The notes beneath the pieces were generated by a model, which saw only the letters and a list, made by a program, of their open reading frames with translations, had not been told where the DNA came from and did no database searches. The position numbers and the translations under genes are program-made. A DNA stretch of 64,000 nucleotides from NCBI GenBank assembly GCA_030765045.1, contig CM060972.1, positions 54,036,471 through 54,100,470 on the forward strand, written 5' to 3'. This document shows, one piece after another, positions 11,934 through 23,746 of this stretch (position 1 is the first letter of the stretch; the number at the start of each line of letters is the position of its first letter). The DNA is from Tenodera sinensis. Taxonomy: Eukaryota; Arthropoda; Insecta; Mantodea; Mantidae.

Positions 11934-12001
11934 GCTGTGACGTCACACGTTCAACTGGCTTGCTCTGGGAGCATGTGTGCTGAGTGGGCTGACGTCACAG
12001 C
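11934..12001. repeat. 12-bp inverted repeat with two CRE-type sites
   Basis: GCTGTGACGTCA (11934-11945) and TGACGTCACAGC (11990-12001) are perfect inverted copies 44 bp apart. Each contains the palindrome TGACGTCA. They lie just inside the right end of the hAT element, and a further TGACGTCA-like site (TGTGACGTCAGG) lies near its left end at about 11232. They may be transposase-binding repeats rather than host CREB sites. Confidence 0.8.
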
Positions 12002-12030
12002 AGCGTTACCTGTCTTCCCCTGCGCTAAAA

Positions 12031-13545
12031 CAACCATTTTTGTTTATTTCTAAGCCTGCAAAAGCTTGATAGAATGGCTGAGTGAAACAAATGTTCGATT
12101 TAAGCGAATCTATTCTCAAAATCCACTACTTTTTTTTTAACGAAAAAACGATTTTAAACGCAAAGATGCAGCTGTCAAACTTAGGTCTGCCACATAAACC
12201 ATATATTGAAACTAATCCAAAGCAGCAATGTGCATACAAAATAACCAATTTCGACTTTGTCGGCTGTTTCTTTGGGTTTTTCCTAACGTTCTTTTTTCTA
12301 AACCATTGGGGTGAACAAAGCAAAAAAGAAATTATTCAAATCGGTCGCGTTATTTTCGAGTTTTTGCGGGACTAAGCATGGCAATTGATATACGATATAT
12401 AGGTATGTGTGTATGCGTGTGTGCAGTTTGTTTATTTAATAATTACATTTATTTTTCTATCTAAAGTTAGGGTAAATAATGAATATACTGAATATATACG
12501 TTCACAATACTGTAAACTTTAAACCTAAGATTTTATACGTATAAGCAGTTTTCAATTTTACATGCAGCAGGGCAGTGTGTTTTTAATTGGGATTTGTGTT
12601 GTGTTTTTATTCCTGTGATTAATGTGATTAATGCCATTTGTCTTAAACCATACATTTCCTAGTGAGCAGCACCAGCTTCATCACACTATTTTGGACACAA
12701 ATGCCTCCTCATAATCCTTGCGCCATTGTTTTGGGCGCGATATTGAGACAAGGCAAACAGTTGCGAGACTGATGCGATTAGAGTTGGGACCCGTTAGTGT
12801 GTTAATGCATTGCATTTGACGTTACAATGTCCACACGTTGTAATTGCTAACAGGAGAAAAGAAAACCGCTGATGCTTGGTGCTCAATTCGTAGGAATAAC
12901 TCAAATATAAACAAGGAAAGTAGCTTTCCCGCTTTCGTAGATTAAACAATGGTATATAATGCAAGTTAAATTGAAAATTGCATAATTAAAACATATGTAA
13001 TATTAGTTCTAATCATATTAATCGGTATATAGCTTACAGCTCTTTACAAATTATAGACTTTTCCAATGCAAAGAAACGATGTAAACCCTAGACGAGAGCA
13101 TTTATTAAAGTGAGACAACTACATAGGTATTATTTACGCCTAATAATTAAACTGTTACAAATTGAAATTTGGCATAGTAATTTAAAACATGTGGGCATTA
13201 CTTTTCAGAAAAATGTTATTACCAGGCTTCGTATTTGTAATTTCCTAATGTTCAAATTTAAAAGCAAATGTACCCCTTTAGTACAATTCTACGAAAATCA
13301 ATGAACTTAAAACGTTGCATGTATATTATCCTTGTGCAGATTAAACTGGAGGATATTTTGATGTTTATTCTTTAAAACATGAATTATGTATGACGAAATG
13401 TTACACACTTTTCAAAGATTTAAAATACATTACTAAACTCGTCAAAATCGATACTTTGAAATTATGTCCAGTATATTAAATATATTAACACTTTAAAGCT
13501 CCATGCACAGTTTCATATTCGTACTCCCAAAAGTTTTTGTAAAAA
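12031..13545. other. unannotated AT-rich spacer
   Basis: A 97-codon plus frame at 12082-12375 is low-complexity (Phe/Lys-rich) and unrecognised. Nothing else is supported. Confidence 0.4.
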
Positions 13546-14191
13546 TCTGACGTTTTGCACTCGCATGACTTTCTCTGTAGTAACTATTCTTACAAGCTCT
13601 TATTCCTCTATCTTCTTCATGTTAGCCGAGATAAACATTTGCAGAAATCATCTAATTTTCTTTGAGCGATAGTCAAATATTTTAAAGTCGATCGCTATAT
13701 GTAGGCTTCGAAATTCCGTTCTCTTTGCACGACGAACACATAAAATTATGAATAACGACCTTTCATTTGAGAAAATATAAGTATTGTACATCTCACACAA
13801 GTAACAAGGAATATCTCCGAAATGGTTCACGCCACAAAAAATTCATTTGGACATAAATTGTGTGCTTTGAGGAGATCTACATTTTTTGTATAGTAAGATT
13901 AGGTCCATCTCTTACGGTTTATCAGTTATATAAGTCATCACGAGCAAACAGGAGTACATGGGCTACAGCCAGAAAATTCAAAATGTAGCTTTCATTTGTC
14001 ATAAAATACCTCAAACCAGTGCTGGCATTTTAATTACAATCACTAGAGCCATTTTCAAGAAAATAAGAATTTTCGAAAAATTGTCCATGTAAACGGTAGT
14101 TTGGGGTGGAGGAATTTTATTCAAAATCTTCGTGTCGCATCCTTGAAAGATATTAAGCTTCAGTACCAACTTTAGTTTTTAACGGAGTTTT
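13546..14191 (+). mobile_element. Hel-CA, left part of an interrupted copy
   Basis: Starts TCTGACGTTTTGCACTCGCA with a full 5' end and runs to TTTTTAACGGAGTTTT. There another copy in the opposite orientation begins. The missing remainder reappears at 15152-15284, so both pieces are one older element split by an insertion. Confidence 0.85.
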
Positions 14192-14347
14192 ACTTTCTCT
14201 GCTGTTAAGTAGGGGAAGTATTGTATTCCACCCAAAAATTCGATGTCAAGATTTCACTATAAACATGTTTTGAGACCCCCTGAATCCAAAAAGGCATTTT
14301 TAGAAAAAGGTCCGCGCGCACGCGCCCTTGTGTGTGTCTGTCTGTGT

Positions 14348-14442
<95 letters not shown>

Positions 14443-15151
14443 TTTCTGTCTGTGCACAGCATAACTTTAAAACGAAAAGTAGGTTCAAAACCAAAATTTG
14501 TATTTAAGTTTAATGTCTTTCAGGGATGCGACAAAAATATTTTGAAGAATATAGCCCCACCCTAAACTACCATTTACATGGAAAAATTTTCGAAAATTTT
14601 GATTTTCTTGAAAATGGCTCTAATGATTTTGATTAAATGTCATATGTTTGAGATATTTTTATGAAAAATGAAATGTATATCTTGAATTTTCTGGCTATAG
14701 CCCATGTGGTCGTATTTACTCTGGACGACTTTTGCATAACTGGTAAACCGTTAGAGATAGACCAAATCATACTATACACAAAATGTAGATCTTGCTAAAA
14801 TACACAATTTATGTCTCAATAAATTTTCTTGTAGGGTGAAACATTTCGGAGATATTCCTTGTTATGTGTGTGAGTTTCGGAAAACTTAATAGTTCCGTGA
14901 AATGGAACATCGTTGTTCATTTTTTATATTTAAGTGTGCAAAGAGAACGGGACCTCAAAGCTTTAAAAGATTTAACTATCGCTCAAAGCCTACTGTATTC
15001 TAACATTTCCCTTGCATCTACAAGGAAATAAGCAATAAGATAATTTGTACAAATGTTTATCTCAACTAACACAAAGAAGATATAGGAATAAGCGTTTGTA
15101 AGAATGGTTAGTACAAGAGTAGAGAAACTCATGTGAGTGCAACACATCATA
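14192..15151 (-). mobile_element. Hel-CA full copy nested in another Hel-CA
   Basis: On the plus strand it begins ACTTTCTCTGCTGTTAAGTAG and ends AGTAGAGAAACTCATGTGAG followed by TGCAACACATCATA. It carries a large (TG)n tract. Its flanks are TTTT on the left and TTTTTT on the right, inside the T-rich stretch that in uninterrupted copies reads GGACTTTTCGTTTTTGAG. The 5' TC is changed to TA. Confidence 0.9.
14353..14440. repeat. (TG)n microsatellite
   Basis: About 44 TG units in the Hel-CA slot, preceded by GCGCGCACGCGCCC and imperfect TGTGTGTCTG units. The sequence next to the tract is therefore also alternating purine-pyrimidine. Confidence 0.97.
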
Positions 15152-15284
15152 TTTTTTATTTCTGAGTTATACTGTTCACAGACAGGCGCGCGTGCGCTGA
15201 CTTTTTCTAAGAATTCCGTTTTTCGATTCAGGGCCCTCAAAACATATATTTCTGGTGAAATCTCAATGTAGAAGTAGAGAAAGT
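15152..15284 (+). mobile_element. Hel-CA, right part of the interrupted copy
   Basis: Resumes with TTTCTGAGTTATACTGTTCA, then a short GCGCGCGTGCGC slot, CTTTTTCTAAGAATTCCG, a GGTGAAATCTC segment and the end AGTAGAGAAAGT at 15273-15284. The hairpin arm CTAC is lost. Confidence 0.85.
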
Positions 15285-16162
15285 AAAAATTTACAGCGGT
15301 ATTAAAAACTGTATTTTTCTGAAAACAATTTGAAAATGATTATATCAGTATCAAATGCAACATATAGTATGTGAATTTTAAAAGAAAAATTCATATTTAC
15401 TGAGCTACTATTGCTTTATATTCATATGTCTCCAGTATGTAAGTGTTTGTAGTGTTGCCTTCTTCACACTTTGAATAACGCGAAACATTACCGTACATCC
15501 CACACAACAGCAAATAACAGTTTGAAGGCTTAAAAGCTTTAGGTTGTAAAGCTGTCAACCGTAGAATAACGTGTGTGCATAAACATAACACAGTTTCCAG
15601 CTGCTGTCATTGTCGGTCCGAACAGTTCGCAGATACAAATAACATCAAGAAGAGAAATATTGCTATTTCAAAATGGAAAGATAATGAAACATCGGACAAA
15701 AAGTATGCTTACAAAGAGTAAGAAGTTGCAGTAAACAACAACACTGAGGAACTTTAAATTCCTACAGGATATTATAGAATTGTAATTCTCAACATTTATA
15801 ATGATTGAATTGGGAGAAAGCAATGCACTGCTCGCATAATTTATCTTGAGCCCTGAAATCTAATGCTACGAACGGTCCAAGTGAAGGAGGACTGCGTTTT
15901 GCCAAAGTAACAACTGAGCATCTTTATGCATATCCCAGAGGAACCAATTGTATGGATAACTTTTGTTACTCTTTTCATGCATTATCATACCGGTTTACTT
16001 GTGTGTTTAACCAACCCAAACAGTAATTTTAGGTACTAAATGACTGAATTGGAATTAGAGTCGATGCCACTTCTCCAGGCGCTATTATCTTTCATATCAT
16101 TACAGTACAGGTATGCAGAACTATCCCGGAAGCTAAAACGAAAGTCAATTACATAAAAAAAA
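15285..16162. other. unannotated spacer
   Basis: Unique-looking AT-rich sequence. A 64-codon minus frame at 15397-15591 is unrecognised. Confidence 0.4.
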
Positions 16163-16828
16163 TCTGATGTGTTGCACTCACATGACTTTCTCTACTCTTG
16201 TACTAACCATTCTTACAAACTCTTATTCCTATAACTTCTTCGTGTTAATTAAGATAAACATTTGTACAAATTATCTTATTGCTTATTGCCTTGTAGGTAC
16301 AAGGGGAATATTAGAATACAGTAGGCTTTGTGGGATAGTCAAATCTTTTAAAGCTTTGATATTCTCTTGTCTTTGCACACTTAACATGTTTTCCAAAACT
16401 CACACACATAACAAGGAATATCTCCGAAATGGTTCTCCCTACAAGAAAATTTATTGAGAGATAAATTGTGTATTTTAGCAAGATCTACATTTTTTGTATA
16501 GTATGATTTGGTCTATCTCTAACGGTTTACCAGTTATGCAAAAGTCGTCCAGAGTAAATGCGACTACAGGGGCTATAGCCAGAAAATTCAAGGCATACAT
16601 TTCATTTGTCATAAAAATGTCTCAAACATATGACATTTTAATCAAAATCACTAGAGCCATTTTCAAGAAAATAAAAATTTTCGGAAAAGCTTTCCATGTA
16701 ACGGGTAGTTTAGGGTGGGGCTATTTTCTTCAAAATATTCGTGTTGCATCCTTGAAAGACATCAAACTTAAACACCAATTTTGGTTTTTAGCCTAATTTT
16801 CATTTTTGAGTTATGCTGTCCACAGACT

Positions 16829-16906
<78 letters not shown>

Positions 16907-17025
16907 CCTTTTTCTAAAAATACTTTTTTATTCAGGGGGTCTCAAAACACATATTTCCGGTGAAATCTCGGCATCGAATTTTTGGTTGGAATACAATACT
17001 TCCCATAGTTACCAGTAGAGAAAGT
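16163..17025 (+). mobile_element. Hel-CA reference full-length copy
   Basis: A clean example. TCTGATGTGTTGCACTCACA starts at 16163, ACTTTCTCTACT follows, then the body, the (CA)n slot at 16830-16903, and GACCTTTTTCTAAAAATAC. The end is TTACCAGTAGAGAAAGT at 17009-17025, with a slightly degraded hairpin arm (CATAG). A-rich sequence lies outside the 5' end. Frames at 16167-16457 and 16494-16796 are open but lie in non-coding family sequence. Confidence 0.92.
16830..16903. repeat. (CA)n microsatellite
   Basis: About 36 perfect CA units between TGTCCACAGACTGA and CGGACCTTTTTC, the standard slot borders. Confidence 0.97.
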
Positions 17026-17245
17026 AATTAGAGCAATTCCGCTTGTGACTAACTTCCGCGTGTGACTAACTGACATTTACACTACATTTTCTTCTTAAAA
17101 TGTCTGTCTAATGGTCAATATAGGTGTAAAAATGTTATTTTAACGACATATGATGACAGAGAATACATTGGCGGTTGTGATAGGGAATATAAAAACCTTA
17201 AAAGGTGAAACAATTATTTAATAATGAGCGCTAAACTTTTCGTGA

Positions 17246-17812
17246 CTAACTGACATTTTTGTTAACTGTAGGTCCAGCTGCAAACGTTTGTCCTCCGCTG
17301 AAGGTGCAGAGGTCTCTCAATTGGAAGAGGGCACTGCACGTAGACTTCCGGCCCTTTGTGGTTCTACCGTAATTCCTGGAAGGGAGGGAGGGATGAAGGG
17401 AGGAATCCGAAAGGCGACAAGGTCCGGATGACGACGGATGCAAGCTCGAACGGTGTCCTTAACGTTTCCAGTACGAACGTATCCGACGCCGCCCCAGCCC
17501 ACGCGAGCGCGAGTCTATATGGAGGCGGCTTGTGGGCGCTCCACACGACGCGAAGGGAAGAAACCTTTAGTGAGCGCACCTCACCGTCCAGCCGCAACAC
17601 ACCGAATCGTCGCCTGGTCCTTTAACTCTGAAGGAAATGGAGGGTACAGGAAATGAGGGACACGAAAGCTGTGGTACAAAAGAAATTAATCCAGCATTCA
17701 GCTACCGACCCAAGAAAACCACAAAGAAAACAAGGATCAGACCAGACGATCGCTGGGGATCGACCCCACGACACGTTACCGCGGCGCCCCCTCGCTCGGC
17801 AATAGGTCAGAT
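17246..17812 (-). repeat. long tRNA-derived SINE, family alpha-2
   Basis: On the minus strand it starts near GGGCGCCGCGGTAACGTGTC (about 17792) and has a B-box GGGTCGATCCCC at about 17755-17767. It continues through TTTTCTTGGGTCGGTAGCTG and GTCCCTCATTTCCTGTAC, and ends with a CCCTCCCTCCCTTCAT segment and GGTAGAACCACAAAG. The body matches the 5'-truncated plus-strand copy at 32790-33252, so several overlapping 60-127 codon frames here are accidental. Confidence 0.75.
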
Positions 17813-19158
17813 AGAGAATGCGCAACGAGTTTACCAATCTGGAGGATGCGGAGACTATTTTCGTAAATGTGGCGCTACGCCTGTTGCAGGGCGACAGTAT
17901 CCCTATTATGGGTTCCAGTATCTAACAACGTCTGAGGGGTCGAGCCGGAGTAGACGGTGGGAGCGGCAGGTACAGTTTGGGGAGTGGAAGTGTCATGTGG
18001 CCTTCAATCGAGCGAGGTAACCCAACTTTATTCCAGGAGTACCGAAGTTTAGCGCAGTTCTCGTTGGATAGCCTTCGTTGCTTTGTCTAGTATAAAACAA
18101 CGAAACAAATATTTTATTATGAGGAAAACCGGCATTAATATGAGATGTGTACCGCTTTAACCAAATGTCCTATAGAATAAGAATACTGTTCTGCTGTTTA
18201 GGTACGCTTTTAGACAGTCTTTCACAGAATAAAAACAGAAATCTCCAATTGAGCTTACTCAGCTGAAAATAAAAGCTCTTGTGTTCTTTTATTTTTAACT
18301 TGACACATTCCTTTTAGCATTTGTTTATTAAAGTATGTATTAATACACAATTTTTCTTCGGTAATAGAAAAGTTCAAAATTACACTTTTCTGAAAATGAG
18401 ATTTACAATATAATGGTATATCCCACTCCATAAATTTGTGCTTGGTCATTATTGCTAATTACCGTCCAACTGGACTGCGTTTACTGAACACATGAGCACA
18501 CTTTTATTCCAGGGCATAGTCAATCATTTCCCCTAAAAGCACTTATAAAACGAGATGCCTTTATTAAATAGACTAGTTAAACATAAGAAATGCTGGATTC
18601 CATGTTTGAAATATTAGTCCATAAACACATCGCAGACAGATGATGGTACCATTTATAACAGGGAGGCGTGATGAATGCAAATCCACGCCATTACACGCCT
18701 CTACAGGTCATCTTAAATTATGCACTGCAGAATGTTACGGCAGGAGCATCTGTCCAACATGACATACTAGAGGGATGGATGCATGGATGGAAAGCTTTCC
18801 TTGTTCTTTTCTAAGTGGAATATCTAAACAAGTGCACAGAGAAGCATACACGGGTAGCCGAGGTCGTTAAGGATACTCATCTCTGAAACTTTGTCAAAAT
18901 AGCAAAACATTGCAATTTACCTTTTTTTTTTTTTTTGGCTTAGTTATGTAAAAATGAACCGTACACGAGTACTTAAATTATCTGTAACTCCTACATCCAT
19001 ACCGCTCTTAAAATGACGTCATTGACCTTCTAGAAGTCTGCCTCAGATGGGTGTGTCCATTTCATTTTATTTTCATCCTTGTAATTACATTTAAGGGAAC
19101 AATGTATAACCTTTTACATATTTACATGACACACAATTAAAGTATTGCATACATTTTT
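17813..19158. other. unannotated spacer
   Basis: No recognised gene. It contains a T15 run near 18920, and near 18663-18705 an imperfect hairpin formed by GGAGGCGTGATGAATGC and ATTACACGCCTC. Confidence 0.4.
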
Positions 19159-19768
19159 ACTTTCTCTACTGGTAAGTAGAGGAAGTATTGTATTCCACCC
19201 AAAAATTCGATGTCTAGATTTCACCGGAAATACATGTTTTGAAACCCCTGAATCCAAAAAAAATAAAGCATTTTTAGAAAAAGGTCCGTGTGTCTGCCTG
19301 TCAGTCTGTGGGCAGCATAACTCAAAAAAGAAAAGTAGGTTAAAGACACGAAGATTTTGAAGAAATTAGCCCTATCCTAAACTGCCCTTTACATGGAATA
19401 TTTTCCGAAAATTTTTATTTTCTTGAAAATGGCTCTAACGATTTTGATTAAAATGTCATACGTTTGAGATATTTTGATGACAAATGAAATGTACATCTTG
19501 AATTTTCTGGCCATAGCCCCTGTAGTCGTATTTACTTTTGCGTAATTGGCAAACCGTTAGAGATAGACCAAATTATAGTATTCAAAAATGTAGATCTTGC
19601 TAAAATACACAATTTTGACCAAATAATTTTTTTTGTAGGGTGAACCATTTCGGAGATATTTTTGGTTATGTGTGTGAGTTTCGGAAAACTTAAAACTTTC
19701 GTGAAATGGATCATCGTTGTTAATTTGTATATGTTAAGTGTGCAAGGAGAACAGAATCTCAAAGCTTT
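19159..19768 (-). mobile_element. Hel-CA, 5' truncated
   Basis: On the plus strand it starts ACTTTCTCTACTGGTAAGTAG with the complete hairpin (CTACT/AGTAG). The slot is reduced to GTGTGTCTGCCTGTCAG. About 40 bp between AAAGTAGGTTAAA and GACACGAAGATTTTG are deleted. Homology stops in AGAACAGAATCTCAAAGCTT. Confidence 0.85.
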
Positions 19769-19999
19769 CTGCACTCAGTCTTCTAAAAACTATTCGTGCA
19801 TTTTCTTCTATTTCTTCATACACGGCATAAACTTTCATTACACATTCAGACATTTCGTTGTGGACATAGGAAGGATACGATAGGCTAAAGCGTTAGTAGG
19901 ATGTTTACAAGGCAGGTGCTATGTGATGACTTCGAGATGCTAACTTATTGTATGATGACAACGAGAAGAAAGAAAAAGGCAATGGTTGAATTTACAAAA

Positions 20000-20365
20000 A
20001 GACGACGACTTTAGAGGCTATTACCAAAAAATTAATGATATACATTTCATTTGTGATTAAAATATATTAAACATTTCGTATTTTCATCAAAACCGATAGA
20101 GCCAGTTTTGATGTAAGGGATGTTCTAGAGTGAGGGTTTTTCTTTAAAAAGAAATGTGTAGTATCTTTGGAAGACTAATCTTAACTGCCAAAAATGTATT
20201 TAACTGACTTCGTTTTCTAGTTATACTGCTAACAAACACACAGACGCACATACAGAACGCACATGTGTACACCTTTTTAATTTTTTTTTTTTTTTTTAGA
20301 GAACCTTAAAACATCTACTCATTTTGAAATTTCGGGATCAAATTTTTGAGTGGAAAAGTTCTATG
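20000..20365 (+). mobile_element. old, diverged Hel-CA fragment
   Basis: Recognisable blocks are ACATTTCATTTGTGATTAAA, AATCAAAACCGATAGAGCC (with changes), GTTCTAGAGTGAGGGTTTTT, AACTGACTTCGTTTTC, a short CACACAGACGCACAT slot and GAGTGGAAAAG. Divergence is much higher than in neighbouring copies, and no terminus is intact. Confidence 0.65.
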
Positions 20366-20911
20366 CAATTTTGAATAAATCATGACGTGTTTGAGATCAT
20401 ATCGTAACAACAAAGTGCTTATTACTTACTGTGAATGGACTTAAGCCGCTTTCATTCTGATTGAATACGGCGCAATTGAGAAACTGGGTAGTCGGAGAAA
20501 TACTGCATGTATACACCATGTGACTTTTTCTGTGGCATTAACCATTTATAAAATATTCGCTGTTGTATGCATGTAGTTACAGACTGAGTTTCATTTCGGC
20601 CCGAGTGTAACATGAACGGTGGCGATGTTCATTTGCCCTTATAGGTCATGGCCAGATATATCATAAACGGCCCTTGCTTGTTTCTTTTCTTTAACAAGAG
20701 CTCGTTACAGAAACTTATGATACAGACAGTTAAATGTTGCTTCCACATGCTTCATATAACACATTTCCAAGTTAAGACAATTTAAAACAACGTAGAAAGA
20801 AGAATAATGTTATATTAATCGTATAATGTGTAATGGATATATGCAAACCCATAATGCGCAAAAGTTATGCGAGTGTTTAAGTCAGATTTCTATAGTTCTG
20901 GCCCAAGAAAA
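20366..20911. other. unannotated spacer
   Basis: Nothing recognised. Confidence 0.4.
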
Positions 20912-21577
20912 TTTGATGTGTTGCACTCACATGACCTTCTCTACTCTTGTACTATTCTTACAAACTCTTATTGCTATATCTTCTTCGTGTTAATTGAGAT
21001 AAACATTTGTACAAATTATCTTGTTGGTAATGTTCTTGTAGGTGCTTTGAGCGATAGTCAGATCTTTTAAAGCTTTGAGATTCCGTTCTTTGCACGGCTA
21101 AGATATAAAAACTGAATAACGATCTTTCATTTGAGGAAAGTTTTAAGTATTCCAAAACTTACACAAATAACAAGAAATATCTCCGAAATGGCTCATTCCA
21201 CAAAAAAAATTCATTTGGGCGTAAACTGCCTGTTTTAACGAGATCTACATTTTTTGCATATTAAGTTTTGGTCTATCTCTTACAATTTACCGCTTACACA
21301 AAAGTGGTCAACAGTAAACAGGACCGTGTGGGCTATAACCAGAAAATTCAAAATATGCATTTCATTTGCCATAAAACAATCTTAAAACCTGTGGCATTTT
21401 AATCAAAATCGTTAGACTAATTTTCAAGAAAATCAAAATTTTCAATAAGCTTTCCATGTAAAGGGTAGTTTAGGGTGGAGGAATTTTCTTCAAAATCTTC
21501 GTGTCGCATCCTTGAAAGATATTAAACTTAAATATCAATTTTGGTTTTTAACTGACTTTTCGTTTTTGAGTTACCTG

Positions 21578-21655
<78 letters not shown>

Positions 21656-21786
21656 GACCTTTTTCTAAAAATGCTTTTTTTGGATTCAGGGGGCCTCCTC
21701 AAAACATATTTCTGGTGAAATCTGGACATCCAATTTTTAGGTGGAATACAATAATTCGTCTACTTGCTATACGTAGTAGAGAAAGT
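20912..21786 (+). mobile_element. Hel-CA, first unit of a tandem pair
   Basis: Starts TTTGATGTGTTGCACTCACA and ends CTATACGTAGTAGAGAAAGT at 21786. The slot is (CA)n at 21581-21653. About 35 bp around the GGAATATTAGAATACAG region are deleted. A second copy in the same orientation starts 17 bp downstream. Confidence 0.9.
21581..21653. repeat. (CA)n microsatellite
   Basis: About 36 perfect units inside the Hel-CA slot. Confidence 0.97.
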
Positions 21787-21803
21787 AAAAAATAAATAAA
21801 AAA

Positions 21804-22001
21804 TCTTATGTGTTGCACTCACATGACTTTCTAAGTAGGCTTTGTGCGATAGTCAAATCTTTTAAATCTTTGAGATCCCAATCTCTTTGCACGCTTAACA
21901 TATTAAAAAAAATGAACAACGGTGTTGCATTTCACGAACGTTTTAAGTTTTCCGAAACTAACACAAATAACAAGGAATATGTCCAAAATGGTTCACTCTA
22001 C

Positions 22002-22048
<47 letters not shown>

Positions 22049-22577
22049 CAAAGATTGTGTGTTTTAGCAAGATCTACGTTTTTTGCATAGTAAGATATTG
22101 TGTATCTTTTACGGTTTACGAGTTATTCAAAAGTCATTCAGAGCAAACAGGGCTACGTAGGCTATTGCCAGAAAATTTAAAATATAAATTTCATTTGTCA
22201 TAAAAATATCTTAAACATATGTCATTTTAATCAACATTGTCAGAGTCATTTTCAAGAGACTCAAAATTTTCGAAAAATGTTCCATGTAAAGGGTAGTTTA
22301 AGATTAGCAATTTTCTTGAAAATCTTCGTGTCGCATCCTTGAAAGACATTAAACTTAAATACCAACTTTGGCTTTTAACCGACTTTTCGTTTTTGAGTTA
22401 TATTGTTCACAGACAGACATACAGTCACACAGGCGCGCGCGCGGTTGCACCTTTTTCTAAAATTATTTTTTTTTTAATTTAGGGGATCTAAAAAACAGAT
22501 ATTTCCGGTAAAATGTCGATATCGAATTTTTGGGTGGAATAAAATACATCTACTTTACTATACGTAGTAGAGAAAAT
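21804..22577 (+). mobile_element. Hel-CA, second unit of a tandem pair
   Basis: Starts TCTTATGTGTTGCACTCACA. It has an internal deletion fusing ACTTTCT directly to AAGTAGGCTTTGTGCG, an expanded A run (22003-22046), and a slot reading CACACAGGCGCGCGCGCGG. The end is CTATACGTAGTAGAGAAAAT. The 17-bp AT-only spacer to the previous unit contains no duplicated target. Confidence 0.9.
22003..22046. repeat. poly(A) tract
   Basis: An uninterrupted run of about 44 A inside a Hel-CA body, at the place where other copies have ACTCTACAAGAAAATTTATT. It is an internal expansion, not a retroposon tail. Confidence 0.95.
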
Positions 22578-22647
22578 AAAAAAAAAAGGGACAATTTCAT
22601 TTTTTACGGGACGATTGGCAGGCTTAGTTCTTGACAACTGTCTATAA

Positions 22648-23268
22648 TAGTATAATATTATAATGGTAGTAATTAATATGAGAGTAGATATTAGGAAGCG
22701 AACGAAGCGTCTTAATTACCATTATAGTTAAGTTTCATGCAACAATTTATGCTCGAGCATATACCTAATTTTATAGTTGAAATATTGTAAAATGTTTTAC
22801 ACTCACCAGGGACAATGACCTACATATTGCATCAGCTGATATTTGGGGTTCTGCGCAGGCGCTAAATGATCGATTCTTTTCCAGCACATCACAGCTGCAT
22901 GATGAAAATGATAATCTTGGAATGCTACGTAACATTGAAAAATAGAAGGCAAATTGAATACATTGGTTTTGAGACGACATTTTAGAAGTTATTTGTTGTT
23001 CAATTAGTGAAGCTAATTTGCGGGACTGTGCTTAGTGCAATATTCTTGGAAGTTGATGCTTTATTGAGGTTGCTTTGTGTGTTTTGTGTAAGTAGTGTCC
23101 GACATTTTAGCGTTTTCTAAACTCGCCCTAGTTGCGTCCTTTAAGAAAATTGAATTCTCCGATTGGACGAAGACCAGTCCTTTAATGAAAGCTTGAACTT
23201 AAGGAGGTCCATTAAAGAATCGCTATCAGACTTATAATTAATAAATTTGGGTATGGTCGAGCATAAAA
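22648..23268. repeat. unclassified repeat X, copy 2
   Basis: Same order of blocks as 5688-6330, with about 80 percent or more identity by eye and small deletions. It ends GGTATGGTCGAGCATA. The left side again has the ATAATGGTA/TACCATTAT hairpin. Homology stops at both ends, so the borders are real, but no target duplication is evident. Confidence 0.75.
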
Positions 23269-23746
23269 CATTTGAAATGAGTAGCTTTCAGAAGCTCGCT
23301 ACGAGCAGAGAGAAAAAAAGAAAGTAGGTAAGAAAGGAAGATGATTTGCCTCTTCGTTCAAGTTAGTAAATTGAGAATATGTAAAGCAGCCTGGATGCCA
23401 TGACACGATGACGTAATACCCCACTTTGTAGATATTAAGGAAACATAAGCAAAGCATTCCTCCGATTACAATGCTCTTCCATCAGCAAAGAAGAGTGACA
23501 TAAAGGAATACACAAATACTCTTGACTCTGACATACTTTCTATAGCATACAAAAGAAAAGAAAGAAGAGGTGGGGGGGGGGGGGGGGGACTATTACCTAT
23601 TAATAAGCCGATGCTTGTACATGCAATTTAATATTTACTTTAAGCTTCTGGGAATCGCGTGCTTCCTTTTACATCTTTGCCAACACTAAGAAAAACTGTT
23701 TATAATTCAGTTTTACAAATCACTCTTAAAATGATAGACTCTACAC
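23269..23746. other. spacer with poly(G)
   Basis: Contains a run of about 17 G at 23572-23588. Nothing else is recognised. Confidence 0.4.

Larger units (their letters stand above)
11170..12022 (+). mobile_element. hAT transposon remnant with perfect TSD
   Basis: The TIR CAGGGGAAGACA at 11170-11181 matches the complement TGTCTTCCCCTG at 12011-12022 exactly. The flanks are CGCTAAAA at 11162-11169 and CGCTAAAA at 12023-12030, a perfect 8-bp target duplication. The interior holds a hAT dimerisation-domain remnant in the plus orientation. The 853-bp length implies a deletion derivative. A further 18-bp near-repeat (GTTTATGTCTAAGCCTGC, 11127-11144 and 12042-12059, 17 of 18) brackets the insertion outside the duplication. 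Confidence 0.93.

Noticed and set aside
12082..12375. 97-codon plus frame
   Set aside because: Low-complexity Phe/Lys-rich translation with no family resemblance and no splice or promoter context.
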